A stretch of 64,000 nt of DNA from Streptantibioticus cattleyicolor NRRL 8057 = DSM 46488 (GTDB lineage: Bacteria; Actinomycetota; Actinomycetes; Streptomycetales; Streptomycetaceae): contig NC_017586.1 of NCBI RefSeq assembly GCF_000240165.1, forward strand, positions 5,903,228 to 5,967,227, written 5' to 3'. Positions 25,415 through 33,373 of this stretch are shown piece after piece. Position 1 is the first letter of the stretch; each line of letters starts with the position of its first letter. Below the pieces are notes generated by a model. That model saw only the letters and a program-made list of their open reading frames with translations. It was not told where the DNA came from and did no database searches. A program made the position numbers and the translations under genes.

Positions 25415-26422
25415 ATGGCAGAGGCGGTGGAGTTGCGAGCGGGGGAGCGCACGGTACGTGTCTCCCACCCCGACAAGGTGTACTTCCCGGAACGCGGGCT
25501 GACCAAGCTCGACGTGGTGCGCTACTACCTCGCGGTCGGCGACGGCGTGCTGCGCGCCCTGCGCGACCGCCCCACCATGCTGGAGCGTTACCCCGACGGG
25601 GTGGGCGGCGAGTCGTTCTTCCAGAAGCGCGCCCCCAAGAACCTGCCGGAGTGGATCCCCACCGGCCGGATCGCCTTCCCCAGCGGCCGGTACGCCGACG
25701 AGATCTGCCCCACCGAGACCGCCGCCGTGCTGTGGGCCGCCAACCTCGGCTGCCTGACCTTCCACCCCTGGCCGGTACGGCGGGCGGACGTCGACCACCC
25801 GGACGAACTGCGCATCGACCTCGACCCGCAGCCCGGCACCGGCTTCCCCGAGGCCCGGCGGGCCGCCCGGGAACTGCGCCCGCTCCTGACCGAACTGGGG
25901 CTCACCGGCTGGCCCAAGACCTCGGGCGGCCGTGGCCTGCACGTCTTCGTCCCCATCGAACCGCGCTGGACCTTCACGCAGGTGCGCCGGGCCGCCATCG
26001 CCGTCGCCCGCGAACTCGAACGCCGCATGCCCGAGCAGGTGACCACCGCCTGGTGGAAGGAGGAACGCGGCGCCAAGATCTTCGTCGACTACAACCAGAC
26101 CGCCCGGGACCGCACCATCGCCTCCGCCTACTCGGTGCGCCCCCGGCCGCACGCCCCGGTCTCCGCGCCGCTGCGCTGGGAGGAAGTGGACGACGCCGAC
26201 CCGCGCGACTTCGACGTGGTCACCATGGCCGCCCGCTTCGCCGAACTCGGCGACGTGCACGCGCCGATGGCCGACCGGCCGTGCTCGCTGCTGAGCGCGC
26301 TGGAACTCGCCGACCGCGACGAACGCGACCACGGCCTCGGCGACCTGCCCTACCCGCCCGAGCACCCCAAGATGCCGGGGGAGCCGGCCCGGGTGCAGCC
26401 CAGCCGGGCCAAGCGCCGCTGA
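25415..26422 (+). CDS. LigD-type polymerase/primase (AEP) domain protein
   Basis: A 335-residue archaeo-eukaryotic primase-superfamily polymerase. VSHPDKVYFPERGLTKLDVV opens the domain, LRIDLDPQPG (near 130) gives the two metal-binding aspartates, TSGGRGLHVFVPI the nucleotide-binding histidine, and KIFVDYNQTARDRTIASAYS the last conserved block. In LigD this domain fills gaps and adds nucleotides, often ribonucleotides, at breaks before ligation. Here it is a separate protein divergent from a separate ligase. It is of normal length for the isolated domain, with a basic tail PSRAKRR. A 15-base-pair hairpin follows the gene. Confidence 0.92.
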   Translation: MAEAVELRAGERTVRVSHPDKVYFPERGLTKLDVVRYYLAVGDGVLRALRDRPTMLERYPDGVGGESFFQKRAPKNLPEWIPTGRIAFPSGRYADEICPTETAAVLWAANLGCLTFHPWPVRRADVDHPDELRIDLDPQPGTGFPEARRAARELRPLLTELGLTGWPKTSGGRGLHVFVPIEPRWTFTQVRRAAIAVARELERRMPEQVTTAWWKEERGAKIFVDYNQTARDRTIASAYSVRPRPHAPVSAPLRWEEVDDADPRDFDVVTMAARFAELGDVHAPMADRPCSLLSALELADRDERDHGLGDLPYPPEHPKMPGEPARVQPSRAKRR

Positions 26423-26442
26423 GCCGCCGGGCCCGGACGCCC

Positions 26443-26478
26443 GTGGTCCCCGCGGCCAGCGCGGGCCGCGGGGACCAC
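26443..26478. terminator. Bidirectional hairpin terminator
   Basis: GTGGTCCCCGCGGCC (26443-26457) pairs perfectly with its complement at 26464-26478 around a 6-base loop. It lies between the convergent polymerase and DUF2795 genes. Confidence 0.85.
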
Positions 26479-26498
26479 ATCGGGCGCGGACCCGCGGG

Positions 26499-26702
26499 TC
26501 ACCGGCCGCCGAGGTCCTTGTTGACCTCGTTGGGGCCGTCGAACCGTTCGTGCGGCAGGTGGCGCAGCGCGTCCACGAGGTGGTCGTCGGCGCCGTTCTT
26601 CTTGGCGAGTTTCGCCAGGTCCTCCCGGCTCTCCGGGTAGGACGCGCCCTTGAGCGCCTTCTGCACGTCGATCGGGTTGAACTTCTCGGACTTCTCGGCC
26701 AT
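26499..26702 (-). CDS. DUF2795 domain protein
   Basis: A 67-residue protein with the DUF2795 pattern: NPIDVQKALKGASYPESRED then LAKLAKKNGADDHLVDALRH and LPHERFDGPNEVNKDLG. The fold is small and helical. The same family occurs in many actinobacterial stress loci, with function unknown. CTAGGAGCTGGTC precedes the ATG. Its upstream region carries the best sigma-B-type promoter in the window (26751-26775), supporting stress induction. Confidence 0.88.
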   Translation of the reverse strand: MAEKSEKFNPIDVQKALKGASYPESREDLAKLAKKNGADDHLVDALRHLPHERFDGPNEVNKDLGGR

Positions 26703-26750
26703 GACCAGCTCCTAGGGAAATGTCTGGTTCGTCCTGCGGGTGGCGTAGGG

Positions 26751-26775
26751 GTACCCCCGGCCCGGGGCGTTATGC
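26751..26775 (-). promoter_or_regulatory. Sigma-B-type promoter for the DUF2795 gene
   Basis: On the reverse strand GCAT (26775-26772), exactly 15 bases, then GGGTAC (26756-26751) fits GNNT-N14-16-GGGTAC completely. The DUF2795 start at 26702 is 48 bases downstream. Confidence 0.6.
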
Positions 26776-26798
26776 ACCCGTATGTTCCATGGGGGAGG

Positions 26799-27146
26799 TC
26801 AGTCGAAGGCGCGGACCGGGCGGACCTCGACGCCGCCGAAGGGCGCCGGGACCTCCTGGGCCAGGGCGACCGCCTCGTCCAGCCCGGCCGCCTCGACCGC
26901 GTAGAAGCCGCTGAGCGCCGTCCGCCCGCCGGTGAACGGCCCCTCGGTCACGGTGACCCGGCCGGGCGCCTCGTGGCGCACGCTGACCGCGGTACGGGTC
27001 GGGTGGAGCGCGTGTCCGCCGCGCAGCAGCGTGGCGTTGCGCCGGCCGAACGCCCGGTGTTCCTCCAGCGTGCGGGCGTGCGTCCGCGGGCCCGCCTCCT
27101 CCGCGGCCTCCTCGTCGGCGTAGACCAGCAGCAGGTACAGCGGCAT
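26799..27146 (-). CDS. YCII-related domain protein
   Basis: A 115-residue single-domain protein of the YciI/DUF1330-like ferredoxin-fold group. MPLYLLLVYADEEAAEEAG, RTLEEHRAFGRRNATLLRGG, VTEGPFTGGRTALSGFYAVE and AVALAQEVPAPFGGVEVRPV follow the family order. The GPF...K-type segment reads GPFTGGRTALSGFY. Such proteins often accompany ECF sigma factors in other genomes, but none is next to it here. The reaction is unknown. GGAAAGGACGCGCC precedes the ATG. Confidence 0.85.
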   Translation of the reverse strand: MPLYLLLVYADEEAAEEAGPRTHARTLEEHRAFGRRNATLLRGGHALHPTRTAVSVRHEAPGRVTVTEGPFTGGRTALSGFYAVEAAGLDEAVALAQEVPAPFGGVEVRPVRAFD

Positions 27147-27454
27147 GGCGCGTCCTTTCCGGCCGGCCGGGCACCGCGCGGGACACCGGCGGCCCGCCGG
27201 CCCGGCCGATAGTGGGGGGATCGGCCGGACCCGGGTCGCCGCGGCGGCGGAGGGGTTGCCGCCCACGTGCGCGAGTGCCTGCCCGCCTCGCGCCACGCTA
27301 AACCGGAACCGGCGAAACCGCCCGGCGGGAACGGTCGTCTCCCGGCCAACCGCGCCGCCGACGCGCCCTTGTGCGCCGCCCCCGCCGGGGCGACCATAGT
27401 TGTGTCACATCAGCTAACTATCGGGTCCGACTCTTCGATGTCACGGGGGACGTC
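27147..27454. other. 308-base divergent intergenic region
   Basis: It separates the YCII gene (reverse) from the MFS/MarR operon (forward). The first 230 bases are GC-rich with no coding sense. The last part holds the inverted repeat at 27396-27421 and GGGGGACGTC, the ribosome-binding site of the MFS gene. Confidence 0.5.
27396..27421. promoter_or_regulatory. Probable MarR operator
   Basis: ATAGTT (27396-27401) and AACTAT (27416-27421) form an inverted repeat in a locally AT-rich island, with inner TGTG/CACA symmetry at 27401-27409. It lies 34 bases before the MFS start. The MarR-type repressor is encoded by the second gene of the same operon, so autoregulation is likely. Confidence 0.6.
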
Positions 27455-29200
27455 ATGGTGGCCGATGGAGCGTCACTGGGCACGACCGGCCGCAGGCCGG
27501 AAGGGGGAGCGCGGGGCGGCGGCGCGCTGCCCGGCGGACCGCGCTACAAGTGGGTGGCGCTCTCCAACACCACGCTGGGCACCCTCATCGCGCTGATCAA
27601 CAGCTCCATCGTGCTGATCTCGCTGCCCGCCATCTTCAACGGGGTGCGCCTCGACCCGCTGCGGCCGGGCAACATCGGCTACCTGCTGTGGATGCTCATG
27701 GGCTACATGCTGGTGACCGCGGTGCTCGTGGTCACCCTCGGCCGCCTCGGCGACATCTTCGGCCGGGTCCGCATCTACAACGCCGGCTTCCTGATCTTCA
27801 CGGTCACCTCGGTGATCCTCTCGCTGGACCCGTTCTCCGGCGGCGCCGGGGCGCTGTGGCTGATCGGCTGGCGGGTGGTGCAGGCGGTCGGCGGCTCGAT
27901 GCTGATGGCCAACTCGGCCGCGATCATCACCGACGCCTTCCCCGCCACCCAGCGCGGCATGGCGCTCGGGGTCAACGTGGTGGCGGGGATCTCCGGCTCG
28001 TTCATCGGCCTGATCCTCGGCGGGCTGCTCGCCGAGTGGAACTGGCGCTCGGTCTTCTGGGTCAACGTCCCCATCGGGGTGCTGGGCACCGTGTGGGCCT
28101 ACCGTTCGCTGCGCGAGACCGGGACCCGGCGCCCCGCCCGGATCGACTGGTGGGGCAACGTCACCTTCGCCGTCGGGCTCACCGCGCTGCTGGCCGGGAT
28201 CACCTACGGCATCCAGCCCTACGGCGGCCACGCCATGGGCTGGACCAACCCGTGGGTGCTCGCCGGGCTGATCGGCGGCGCCGCCGTGCTCGGGGTCTTC
28301 TGCCTGGTGGAGGCGAAGGCGGCGGAACCGATGTTCCCGCTGCGGCTGTTCCGGGACGCCTCGTTCACCGGGGCGAGCGCGGCCACCCTGCTCGGCTCGG
28401 TGGCCCGCGGCGGCCTGCAGTTCATGCTCATCATCTGGCTCCAGGGCATCTGGCTGCCGCTGCACGGCTACGACTACGCCGACACCCCGCTGTGGGCCGG
28501 GATCTACCTGGTGCCGCTCACCGTGGGCTTCCTCGGGGCGGGGCCGGTGGCCGGCCATCTGTCGGACCGCTTCGGTCCGCGTCCGTTCGCCTCCGCCGGA
28601 CTGCTGGTCATCGCGGTCTCCTTCGGCGGGCTGCTGCTGTTGCCGACCGACTTCGGCTACCCCGGCTTCGCCGCGCTGGTCTTCCTCAACGGCCTGGGCA
28701 GCGGGCTCTTCTCCGCCCCCAACACCTCGATGATCATGTCCAGCGCGCCCGCCGAGGCACGCGGCGCCGCCTCCGGGATGCGGGCCACCTTCCAGAACGC
28801 CGGCATGGTGCTCTCCATCGGGGTCTTCTTCTCGCTGATGGTCGCCGGACTCGCCGGCTCGCTCCCCGCCGCCCTGGCCGGCGGCCTCACCGCGCAGGGC
28901 GTCCCCGCGCCCGCCGCCCACCAGGTGGCCGCGCTCCCCCCGGTGGGCACCCTGTTCGCCGCCTTCCTCGGCTACAACCCGGTACAGCAACTGCTCGGCC
29001 CCCACGTCCTCGCCGCCCTCCCGCCCGGCCACGCCCACATTCTGACGGGGCGTCAGTTCTTCCCCAGGCTGATCTCCGCCCCCTTCCACGACGGCCTCGT
29101 CGTCGTCTTCTGGCTGGCCATCGCCATGTCCCTGGTGGCCGCCGCCACCTCCGCCGTCCGATCCCGCACCGCGGCCACCCCGGAAGGGCCGCGGCCATGA
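27455..29200 (+). CDS. MFS drug exporter (DHA2-type, 14 helices)
   Basis: A 581-residue membrane protein with about 14 hydrophobic helices. IALINSSIVLISLPAIFNG in helix 1, VTLGRLGDIFGRVRIYNAGF (motif A), WRVVQAVGGSMLMANSAAII (motif B/C region) and WRSVFWVNVPIGVLGTVWAY are diagnostic. Two extra-long loops occur near residues 470-540. ATG 27455 is placed by GGGGGACGTC in front; an earlier in-frame GTG would add 28 unlike residues. Its stop overlaps the MarR start (ATGA). It is probably an efflux pump induced when the MarR protein binds a drug-like ligand. Confidence 0.88.
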   Translation: MVADGASLGTTGRRPEGGARGGGALPGGPRYKWVALSNTTLGTLIALINSSIVLISLPAIFNGVRLDPLRPGNIGYLLWMLMGYMLVTAVLVVTLGRLGDIFGRVRIYNAGFLIFTVTSVILSLDPFSGGAGALWLIGWRVVQAVGGSMLMANSAAIITDAFPATQRGMALGVNVVAGISGSFIGLILGGLLAEWNWRSVFWVNVPIGVLGTVWAYRSLRETGTRRPARIDWWGNVTFAVGLTALLAGITYGIQPYGGHAMGWTNPWVLAGLIGGAAVLGVFCLVEAKAAEPMFPLRLFRDASFTGASAATLLGSVARGGLQFMLIIWLQGIWLPLHGYDYADTPLWAGIYLVPLTVGFLGAGPVAGHLSDRFGPRPFASAGLLVIAVSFGGLLLLPTDFGYPGFAALVFLNGLGSGLFSAPNTSMIMSSAPAEARGAASGMRATFQNAGMVLSIGVFFSLMVAGLAGSLPAALAGGLTAQGVPAPAAHQVAALPPVGTLFAAFLGYNPVQQLLGPHVLAALPPGHAHILTGRQFFPRLISAPFHDGLVVVFWLAIAMSLVAAATSAVRSRTAATPEGPRP

Positions 29201-29862
29201 GAGCCCCCGAGGGGAGGGGTGGAGACGTGGGTGTGGGCGCCGCGGGCGGTCCGGGTGCCCCCGGTTCCGGCGCCGCCGGCGGTTCGGCCGGTCCCGACGG
29301 GCCGGGGGCCTCTGCCGGTCGGGGCGCCGGCGTCGGCGCTTCCGGCGCGGCCGGGCACGGTGCGGCTGTCGGGCGCTCGGCTCCCGGCGACCCCGCCGCC
29401 CCGTCCGGCCCCGTCGGTGACGCGGCCACCGCGGACCCCGCGGTGGTCGCCCGGCTGCGGCTGGCCGTGGCGCGGCTGCATCGGCGGCTGGTGCAGGCGT
29501 CGAGCGGGCAGGGGCTGACGTACGGGCAGTTGTCGGCGCTGGCGCGGATCGAGCAGCACGGGCCGGTGCGGCTCGGGGAGTTGGCGGGGCTGGAGCGGGT
29601 TTCGGCGCCGTCGATGACGCGTACGCTGGCGCCGCTCGGCGCGGCCGGGCTGATCCGGCGTACGCCCGACCCGGTGGACCGCCGGTCCGCCCTGATCGAG
29701 CTGACCGGGGAGGGCGCCCACGTCCTGGACGAGGTGCGCCGGGAACGTTCGGAGCTGCTCGCCGCCCGGATCGAGGCGCTCACCCCGGCGCAGCGCGCGG
29801 CGCTGGAGGCCGCCGTCCCGGTGCTGGAGACCCTCGCCGAGGAGCCCGGCCCCGGCCGGTGA
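29197..29862 (+). CDS. MarR family regulator with Gly/Ala-rich N-terminal extension
   Basis: A 221-residue protein. From about residue 85, VVARLRLAVARLHRRLVQAS, LTYGQLSALARIEQHG, VRLGELAGLERVSAPSMTRT and LIRRTPDPVDRRSALIELT form the complete MarR winged helix with its basic wing. The first ~75 residues are low-complexity Gly/Ala/Pro/Ser, unusual for this family. ATG 29197 overlaps the exporter stop (ATGA). GTG 29227, ten codons later, has GAGGGGTGGAGAC before it and may be the main start. It presumably represses its own operon from the repeat at 27396-27421. Confidence 0.87.
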   Translation: MRAPEGRGGDVGVGAAGGPGAPGSGAAGGSAGPDGPGASAGRGAGVGASGAAGHGAAVGRSAPGDPAAPSGPVGDAATADPAVVARLRLAVARLHRRLVQASSGQGLTYGQLSALARIEQHGPVRLGELAGLERVSAPSMTRTLAPLGAAGLIRRTPDPVDRRSALIELTGEGAHVLDEVRRERSELLAARIEALTPAQRAALEAAVPVLETLAEEPGPGR

Positions 29863-30054
29863 CCCGAAGGCGCCGGGTTCACCCGGATGGCGCAACCCCC
29901 GCGACGGCCGCGCCGCACCGTCCGCCACCCCGACGTACCGGGGCGTACGCCACCACCGGGCGGCGCTGCCGGGCGCACCGCACCGGTCGCGCCACGCCGG
30001 AGCCGTCCTTACGTTTGCCGGTACTGGGCGTTTCTGGTGAGTGGAGGGGTAGTC

Positions 30055-31386
30055 GTGCGTGTGAATCGACTGCGCGTCGTCATGCTGAGCGGGGCGGTGC
30101 TCACCGCGGCCGGGTTCGCGGCGCTCGCCGGTGCCATGGCCGCCCCCGACGGCCCCGCCGCGGACGGCGGCCGGGCCACCGCGTCCCGCCCGCCGTCCGC
30201 AGCGGGTGACCCGCGCGCCACGCTCTCCCTGCCGTTGCCACCGGACCGGGCGGCGGCCGGCGGACGTTACCTCGGCGGAGCGGCCGGACCGGTCCACGCC
30301 GGCGGCCTCGACCGGCTGATATCCCCCGACCGGCCACGCGACCCGGCGGCCGGCGAACTGTACGGCGGCACCCGGGCCGGCATGTTCAGCCCCGCCGTGG
30401 CCGGCGACCGGGAACTCGTCTACGTACCCAACAGCGGCGAGACCGGCATGGGTGGCACCAACCCGTCGGCCAGCAAGGACCGCGACACGGTGACCGTGAT
30501 CGACCCGCACACCTTCAAGGCCGTCGGTCACTTCCCGGTCGGACGGCTGCCGCAGCACGTCACACCCTCGTGGGACCTCAAGACGCTGTGGGCCGACGCC
30601 AGCGGCAGCAACCAGCTCGTGCCCATCGACCCGCGCACCGCCAAGCCCGGCCGGCCGGTGCCCGTCGACGCCCCCTACAACCTGTACTTCACCCCCGACG
30701 GACGCTCCGCCATCGTCATGGCCGAACGCCGCAACCGCCTCGACATCCGCGACCCGCACACCATGCGGCTGCGCCGCTCGGTGGACGTGCCCTGCGACGG
30801 CATCAACCACGCCGACTTCTCCGCCGACGGCCGCTACTTCATCGCCACCTGCGAATTCTCCGGCCAACTGCTCAAGTACGACACCGACTCGCTCAAACTG
30901 CTGGGCACCCTGCCGCTGGGCACCCGTTCCATGCCGCAGGACATCCGGCTCGGACCCGACGGCCGCACCTTCTTCGTGGCCGGCTTCCACGACGGCGGCC
31001 TGATCCCGGTGGACGGCACCACACTGCGCAAGGGCGCCCTGATCCGCACCGGCGCCGGCGCCCACGGCATCTACCCCAGCCGGGACGGCAAGGTGCTCTA
31101 CGTCTCCAACCGCCAGGCCGGATCGGTCACCGTGGTCGACCCCGGCCACGGCAAGGCGGTGGCCCAGTGGCGCATCCCCGGCGGCGGCTCGCCCGACATG
31201 GGCGGGGTCACCGCGGACGGCCGCCAACTGTGGCTCTCCGGACGGGACAACGACGAGGTCTACGTCTTCGCCACCGACTCCGGCCGCATGGTGCGCCGCA
31301 TCCACGTCGGCGCCAACCCGCACGGCCTCGCCGTCTTCCCGCAGCCGGGCCGCTACAGCCTCGGCCACACCGGCAACTACCGCTGA
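30055..31386 (+). CDS. Secreted YVTN-type beta-propeller protein
   Basis: A 443-residue exported protein. The N-terminus LRVVMLSGAVLTAAGFAALA is a signal peptide. A seven-bladed propeller follows, with repeats such as ELVYVPNSGETGMGGTNPSA, RDTVTVIDPHTFKAVGHFPV, KVLYVSNRQAGSVTVVDPGH and GRQLWLSGRDNDEVYVFATD. These are typical of YncE/40-residue YVTN repeat proteins. They may bind DNA, cell wall or partner proteins; there is no lactonase signature. GTG 30055 follows GGAGGGGTAGTC. A 12-base-pair hairpin overlapping its stop separates it from the convergent transpeptidase gene. Confidence 0.88.
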   Translation: MRVNRLRVVMLSGAVLTAAGFAALAGAMAAPDGPAADGGRATASRPPSAAGDPRATLSLPLPPDRAAAGGRYLGGAAGPVHAGGLDRLISPDRPRDPAAGELYGGTRAGMFSPAVAGDRELVYVPNSGETGMGGTNPSASKDRDTVTVIDPHTFKAVGHFPVGRLPQHVTPSWDLKTLWADASGSNQLVPIDPRTAKPGRPVPVDAPYNLYFTPDGRSAIVMAERRNRLDIRDPHTMRLRRSVDVPCDGINHADFSADGRYFIATCEFSGQLLKYDTDSLKLLGTLPLGTRSMPQDIRLGPDGRTFFVAGFHDGGLIPVDGTTLRKGALIRTGAGAHGIYPSRDGKVLYVSNRQAGSVTVVDPGHGKAVAQWRIPGGGSPDMGGVTADGRQLWLSGRDNDEVYVFATDSGRMVRRIHVGANPHGLAVFPQPGRYSLGHTGNYR

Positions 31387-31415
31387 CGCGGCGGGCGTTG
31401 ATACCGCCGCGTCAG
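31383..31415. terminator. Bidirectional hairpin terminator
   Basis: CTGACGCGGCGG (31383-31394, containing the TGA stop of the propeller gene) pairs perfectly with CCGCCGCGTCAG (31404-31415) around a 9-base loop, between two convergent genes. Confidence 0.75.
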
Positions 31416-31428
31416 CGTGCCGGGTCGG

Positions 31429-32121
31429 TCAGGTGCCGGGCTTGCGGCCGTAGACGAACACGTTGCTGCCGGTGCGCAGCAGGTTCCAGTACGCCTTCGC
31501 GTCGGACGGCCGCATGTTGACGCAGCCGTGCGAACCGGGCGGCGAGTAGACGTTGCCCGCGATCGAGTGGAACGCCTCACCGCCGTCGAAGAACTGGCTG
31601 TAGGGCATGGCCACGTGGTAGATCGTCGACCAGTGATGCAGATCCCGCCAGTAGATCTTCTTCGGGCCGGTGCGGGTGACGAACCCGGCCCGTCCGGTAC
31701 GCACCGGCACCGGGCCGTACACCAGCTTGCGGCCGTCCTGGACCCAGCTCAGCTGACGGGTCAGGTCCACGCAGGCGATCCGGCCCCGGTTGACCGGGCA
31801 GCGTCCCGGCACCGTGGCCCGCCAGCGGGTGATCCGCTGCATCTCCGCCCAGGTGACCGGGCCCGCGTACCCGATGGCGGGCGAGATCTCATGGTTGACC
31901 TGGAACGACCGGATGGCCCGGCAGTCGGCCGCCGACTGCCGCCCGTCCACCGGGCGCCCCAGGAAACGCTCCACCTGCTTCTGGTACGGGCCGGTCTTCG
32001 TGGTGCAGCCGGGCGTGGCCGCCTGCGCCGCCGGGGCGGCCAGCACCGCCGCCGGCACCGCCAGCACCGCCGCCCCCAGCCCCACCGAGATCCGCCGTAC
32101 CATGTCCGCCGGTCTGCTCAT
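31429..32121 (-). CDS. Secreted L,D-transpeptidase (YkuD) with peptidoglycan-binding domain
   Basis: A 230-residue exported protein. A signal peptide (VGLGAAVLAVPAAVLAAPAA ending AQA) is followed by a peptidoglycan-binding-type helical segment (YQKQVERFLGRPVDGRQSAA ... IRSFQVNHEI). The YkuD catalytic domain then ends HSIAGNVYSPPGSHGCVNMR, the HX(14-17)SHGC signature with the nucleophile cysteine. It makes 3-3 cross-links in peptidoglycan or attaches proteins to it. ATG 32121 follows GGGGAGGAGTCGCCG. It is a single gene facing the propeller protein gene. Confidence 0.9.
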   Translation of the reverse strand: MSRPADMVRRISVGLGAAVLAVPAAVLAAPAAQAATPGCTTKTGPYQKQVERFLGRPVDGRQSAADCRAIRSFQVNHEISPAIGYAGPVTWAEMQRITRWRATVPGRCPVNRGRIACVDLTRQLSWVQDGRKLVYGPVPVRTGRAGFVTRTGPKKIYWRDLHHWSTIYHVAMPYSQFFDGGEAFHSIAGNVYSPPGSHGCVNMRPSDAKAYWNLLRTGSNVFVYGRKPGT

Positions 32122-32249
32122 CGGCGACTCCTCCCCTTCACCCCAACGCCTTCCACCCGCCGGGCCCGGGCAATCCGCGCCGGGGCCGGCGATTCGTCGG
32201 GTAGGACACTCCACGGGCGCGCGTGGTTGCCCGTGCGCCCGGCGCTCGC

Positions 32250-32255
32250 TACCGT
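32250..32255 (+). promoter_or_regulatory. -10 element of a leaderless promoter
   Basis: TACCGT lies 7 bases before GTG 32263, with no ribosome-binding site, as for the polymerase gene at 25415. Confidence 0.4.
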
Positions 32256-32262
32256 CACCGGC

Positions 32263-32769
32263 GTGCGGCTGCTGCTGACCTCCGACACCCACGTGCCCAA
32301 ACGCGCCAGGCGCCTGCCGGACCAGCTGCTGACCGCCCTGGCCGAGGCGGACGTGGTGATCCACGCCGGCGACTGGGTGGACACCGACACCCTCGACCTG
32401 TTCCAGGCCACCGCGAAACGGCTGATCGGGGTCTACGGCAACAACGACGGACCGCCGCTGCGCGCCCGGCTGCCCGAGGTGGCCCGCGCCGAACTCGGCG
32501 GCCTGCGCTTCGGCGTCGTCCACGAGACCGGCCCGGCGGCCGGCCGGGAACGCCGCTGCGCCGAACGCTTCCCCGACCTCGACGTCCTGGTCTTCGGCCA
32601 CAGCCACATCCCCTGGGACACCACCACCGGCACCGGGCTGCGGCTGCTCAACCCCGGCTCGCCCACCGACCGGCGCCGCCAGCCCTACCGCACCTACCTC
32701 ACCGCCGAGGCCGGCCACGGCGAGCTGACCGGCGTCACCTGGCACCGGATCCCGCCGCCCGGACGGTGA
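32263..32769 (+). CDS. Metallophosphoesterase, YfcE/MJ0936 type
   Basis: A 168-residue calcineurin-like phosphoesterase. LLLTSDTHVPKRARRLPD (DxH motif), VIHAGDWVDTDTLDLF (GDxxD-like), LIGVYGNNDGPPLRARLP (GNND), and VFGHSHIPWDTTTGTGLRL with NPGSPTDRR give the full set of metal ligands. Members hydrolyse phosphodiesters or phosphomonoesters with Mn2+ or a di-iron centre. The biological substrate is unknown. GTG 32263 is chosen by the leaderless -10 and the natural N-terminus VRLLLTSDTH. It is monocistronic. Confidence 0.88.
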   Translation: MRLLLTSDTHVPKRARRLPDQLLTALAEADVVIHAGDWVDTDTLDLFQATAKRLIGVYGNNDGPPLRARLPEVARAELGGLRFGVVHETGPAAGRERRCAERFPDLDVLVFGHSHIPWDTTTGTGLRLLNPGSPTDRRRQPYRTYLTAEAGHGELTGVTWHRIPPPGR

Positions 32770-32788
32770 CCCGCCGGGCGCGTACGGC

Positions 32789-33271
32789 TCACCAGGCGTA
32801 GATCCGCGTCATGATCTCGCGCCGGGCGGCGCGGTCCGGCCCCGGGTAGGAGACCAGCACCGGCACACCGTTCGGGTCCCGCCCCTCCACCAGGGTGAAA
32901 CCGTCCCCCGACTCGGTGGTCAGATAGGCCCCGCGGTCCTTGAGGAAGTCCTCGCAGCGGCGCAGGTCGTCGGGGTCGCGCGCGGTCCAGATCGCGTACT
33001 GGATGCCCACCGCGCCCATCGGATGCTCCCCGTGCGGGCCGATCTCCCGCAGGTAGACCTGGGAGCCCTCGGCGCCGGTCAGCAGCGCCGCCGACGTCTC
33101 CCGGGCGGTGGTGCGCAAACCCAGCAACCCGCTGTAGAAACCGGCCGATTCCTCCAGGTCGTGCACGAAGAGCACCACCGAGGCCAGCCGGAGACCGGGC
33201 CGCTCCGGCTCCTCGCCGACTCCGGCGGCCCCGTCGCGGCCGGCCCGCGTCCCGTGCGGCTCAGACGACAT
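32789..33271 (-). CDS. VOC (glyoxalase/bleomycin resistance) superfamily protein
   Basis: A 160-residue protein with one VOC module pair: LASVVLFVHDLEESAGFYSG then LLGLRTTARETSAALLTG, and a second half with QYAIWTARDPDDLRRCEDFL and FTLVEGRDPNGVPVLVSYPG. Metal ligands are not all obvious (a His in VLFVHDLE is present), so it may be a dioxygenase-like, lyase-like or drug-binding member. The first ~27 residues are a polar extension. GGGAAGGGCGCCG precedes the ATG. Confidence 0.8.
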   Translation of the reverse strand: MSSEPHGTRAGRDGAAGVGEEPERPGLRLASVVLFVHDLEESAGFYSGLLGLRTTARETSAALLTGAEGSQVYLREIGPHGEHPMGAVGIQYAIWTARDPDDLRRCEDFLKDRGAYLTTESGDGFTLVEGRDPNGVPVLVSYPGPDRAARREIMTRIYAW

Positions 33272-33373
33272 CGGCGCCCTTCCCTTCCCGTGTGCTCGAA
33301 GGCTTCCCGCGGCCGTGCCCCGTCCCCTCCCACGGTATCGGGCCGCGCGCCGGGGCGCCCCGGCGCGCGGCGC

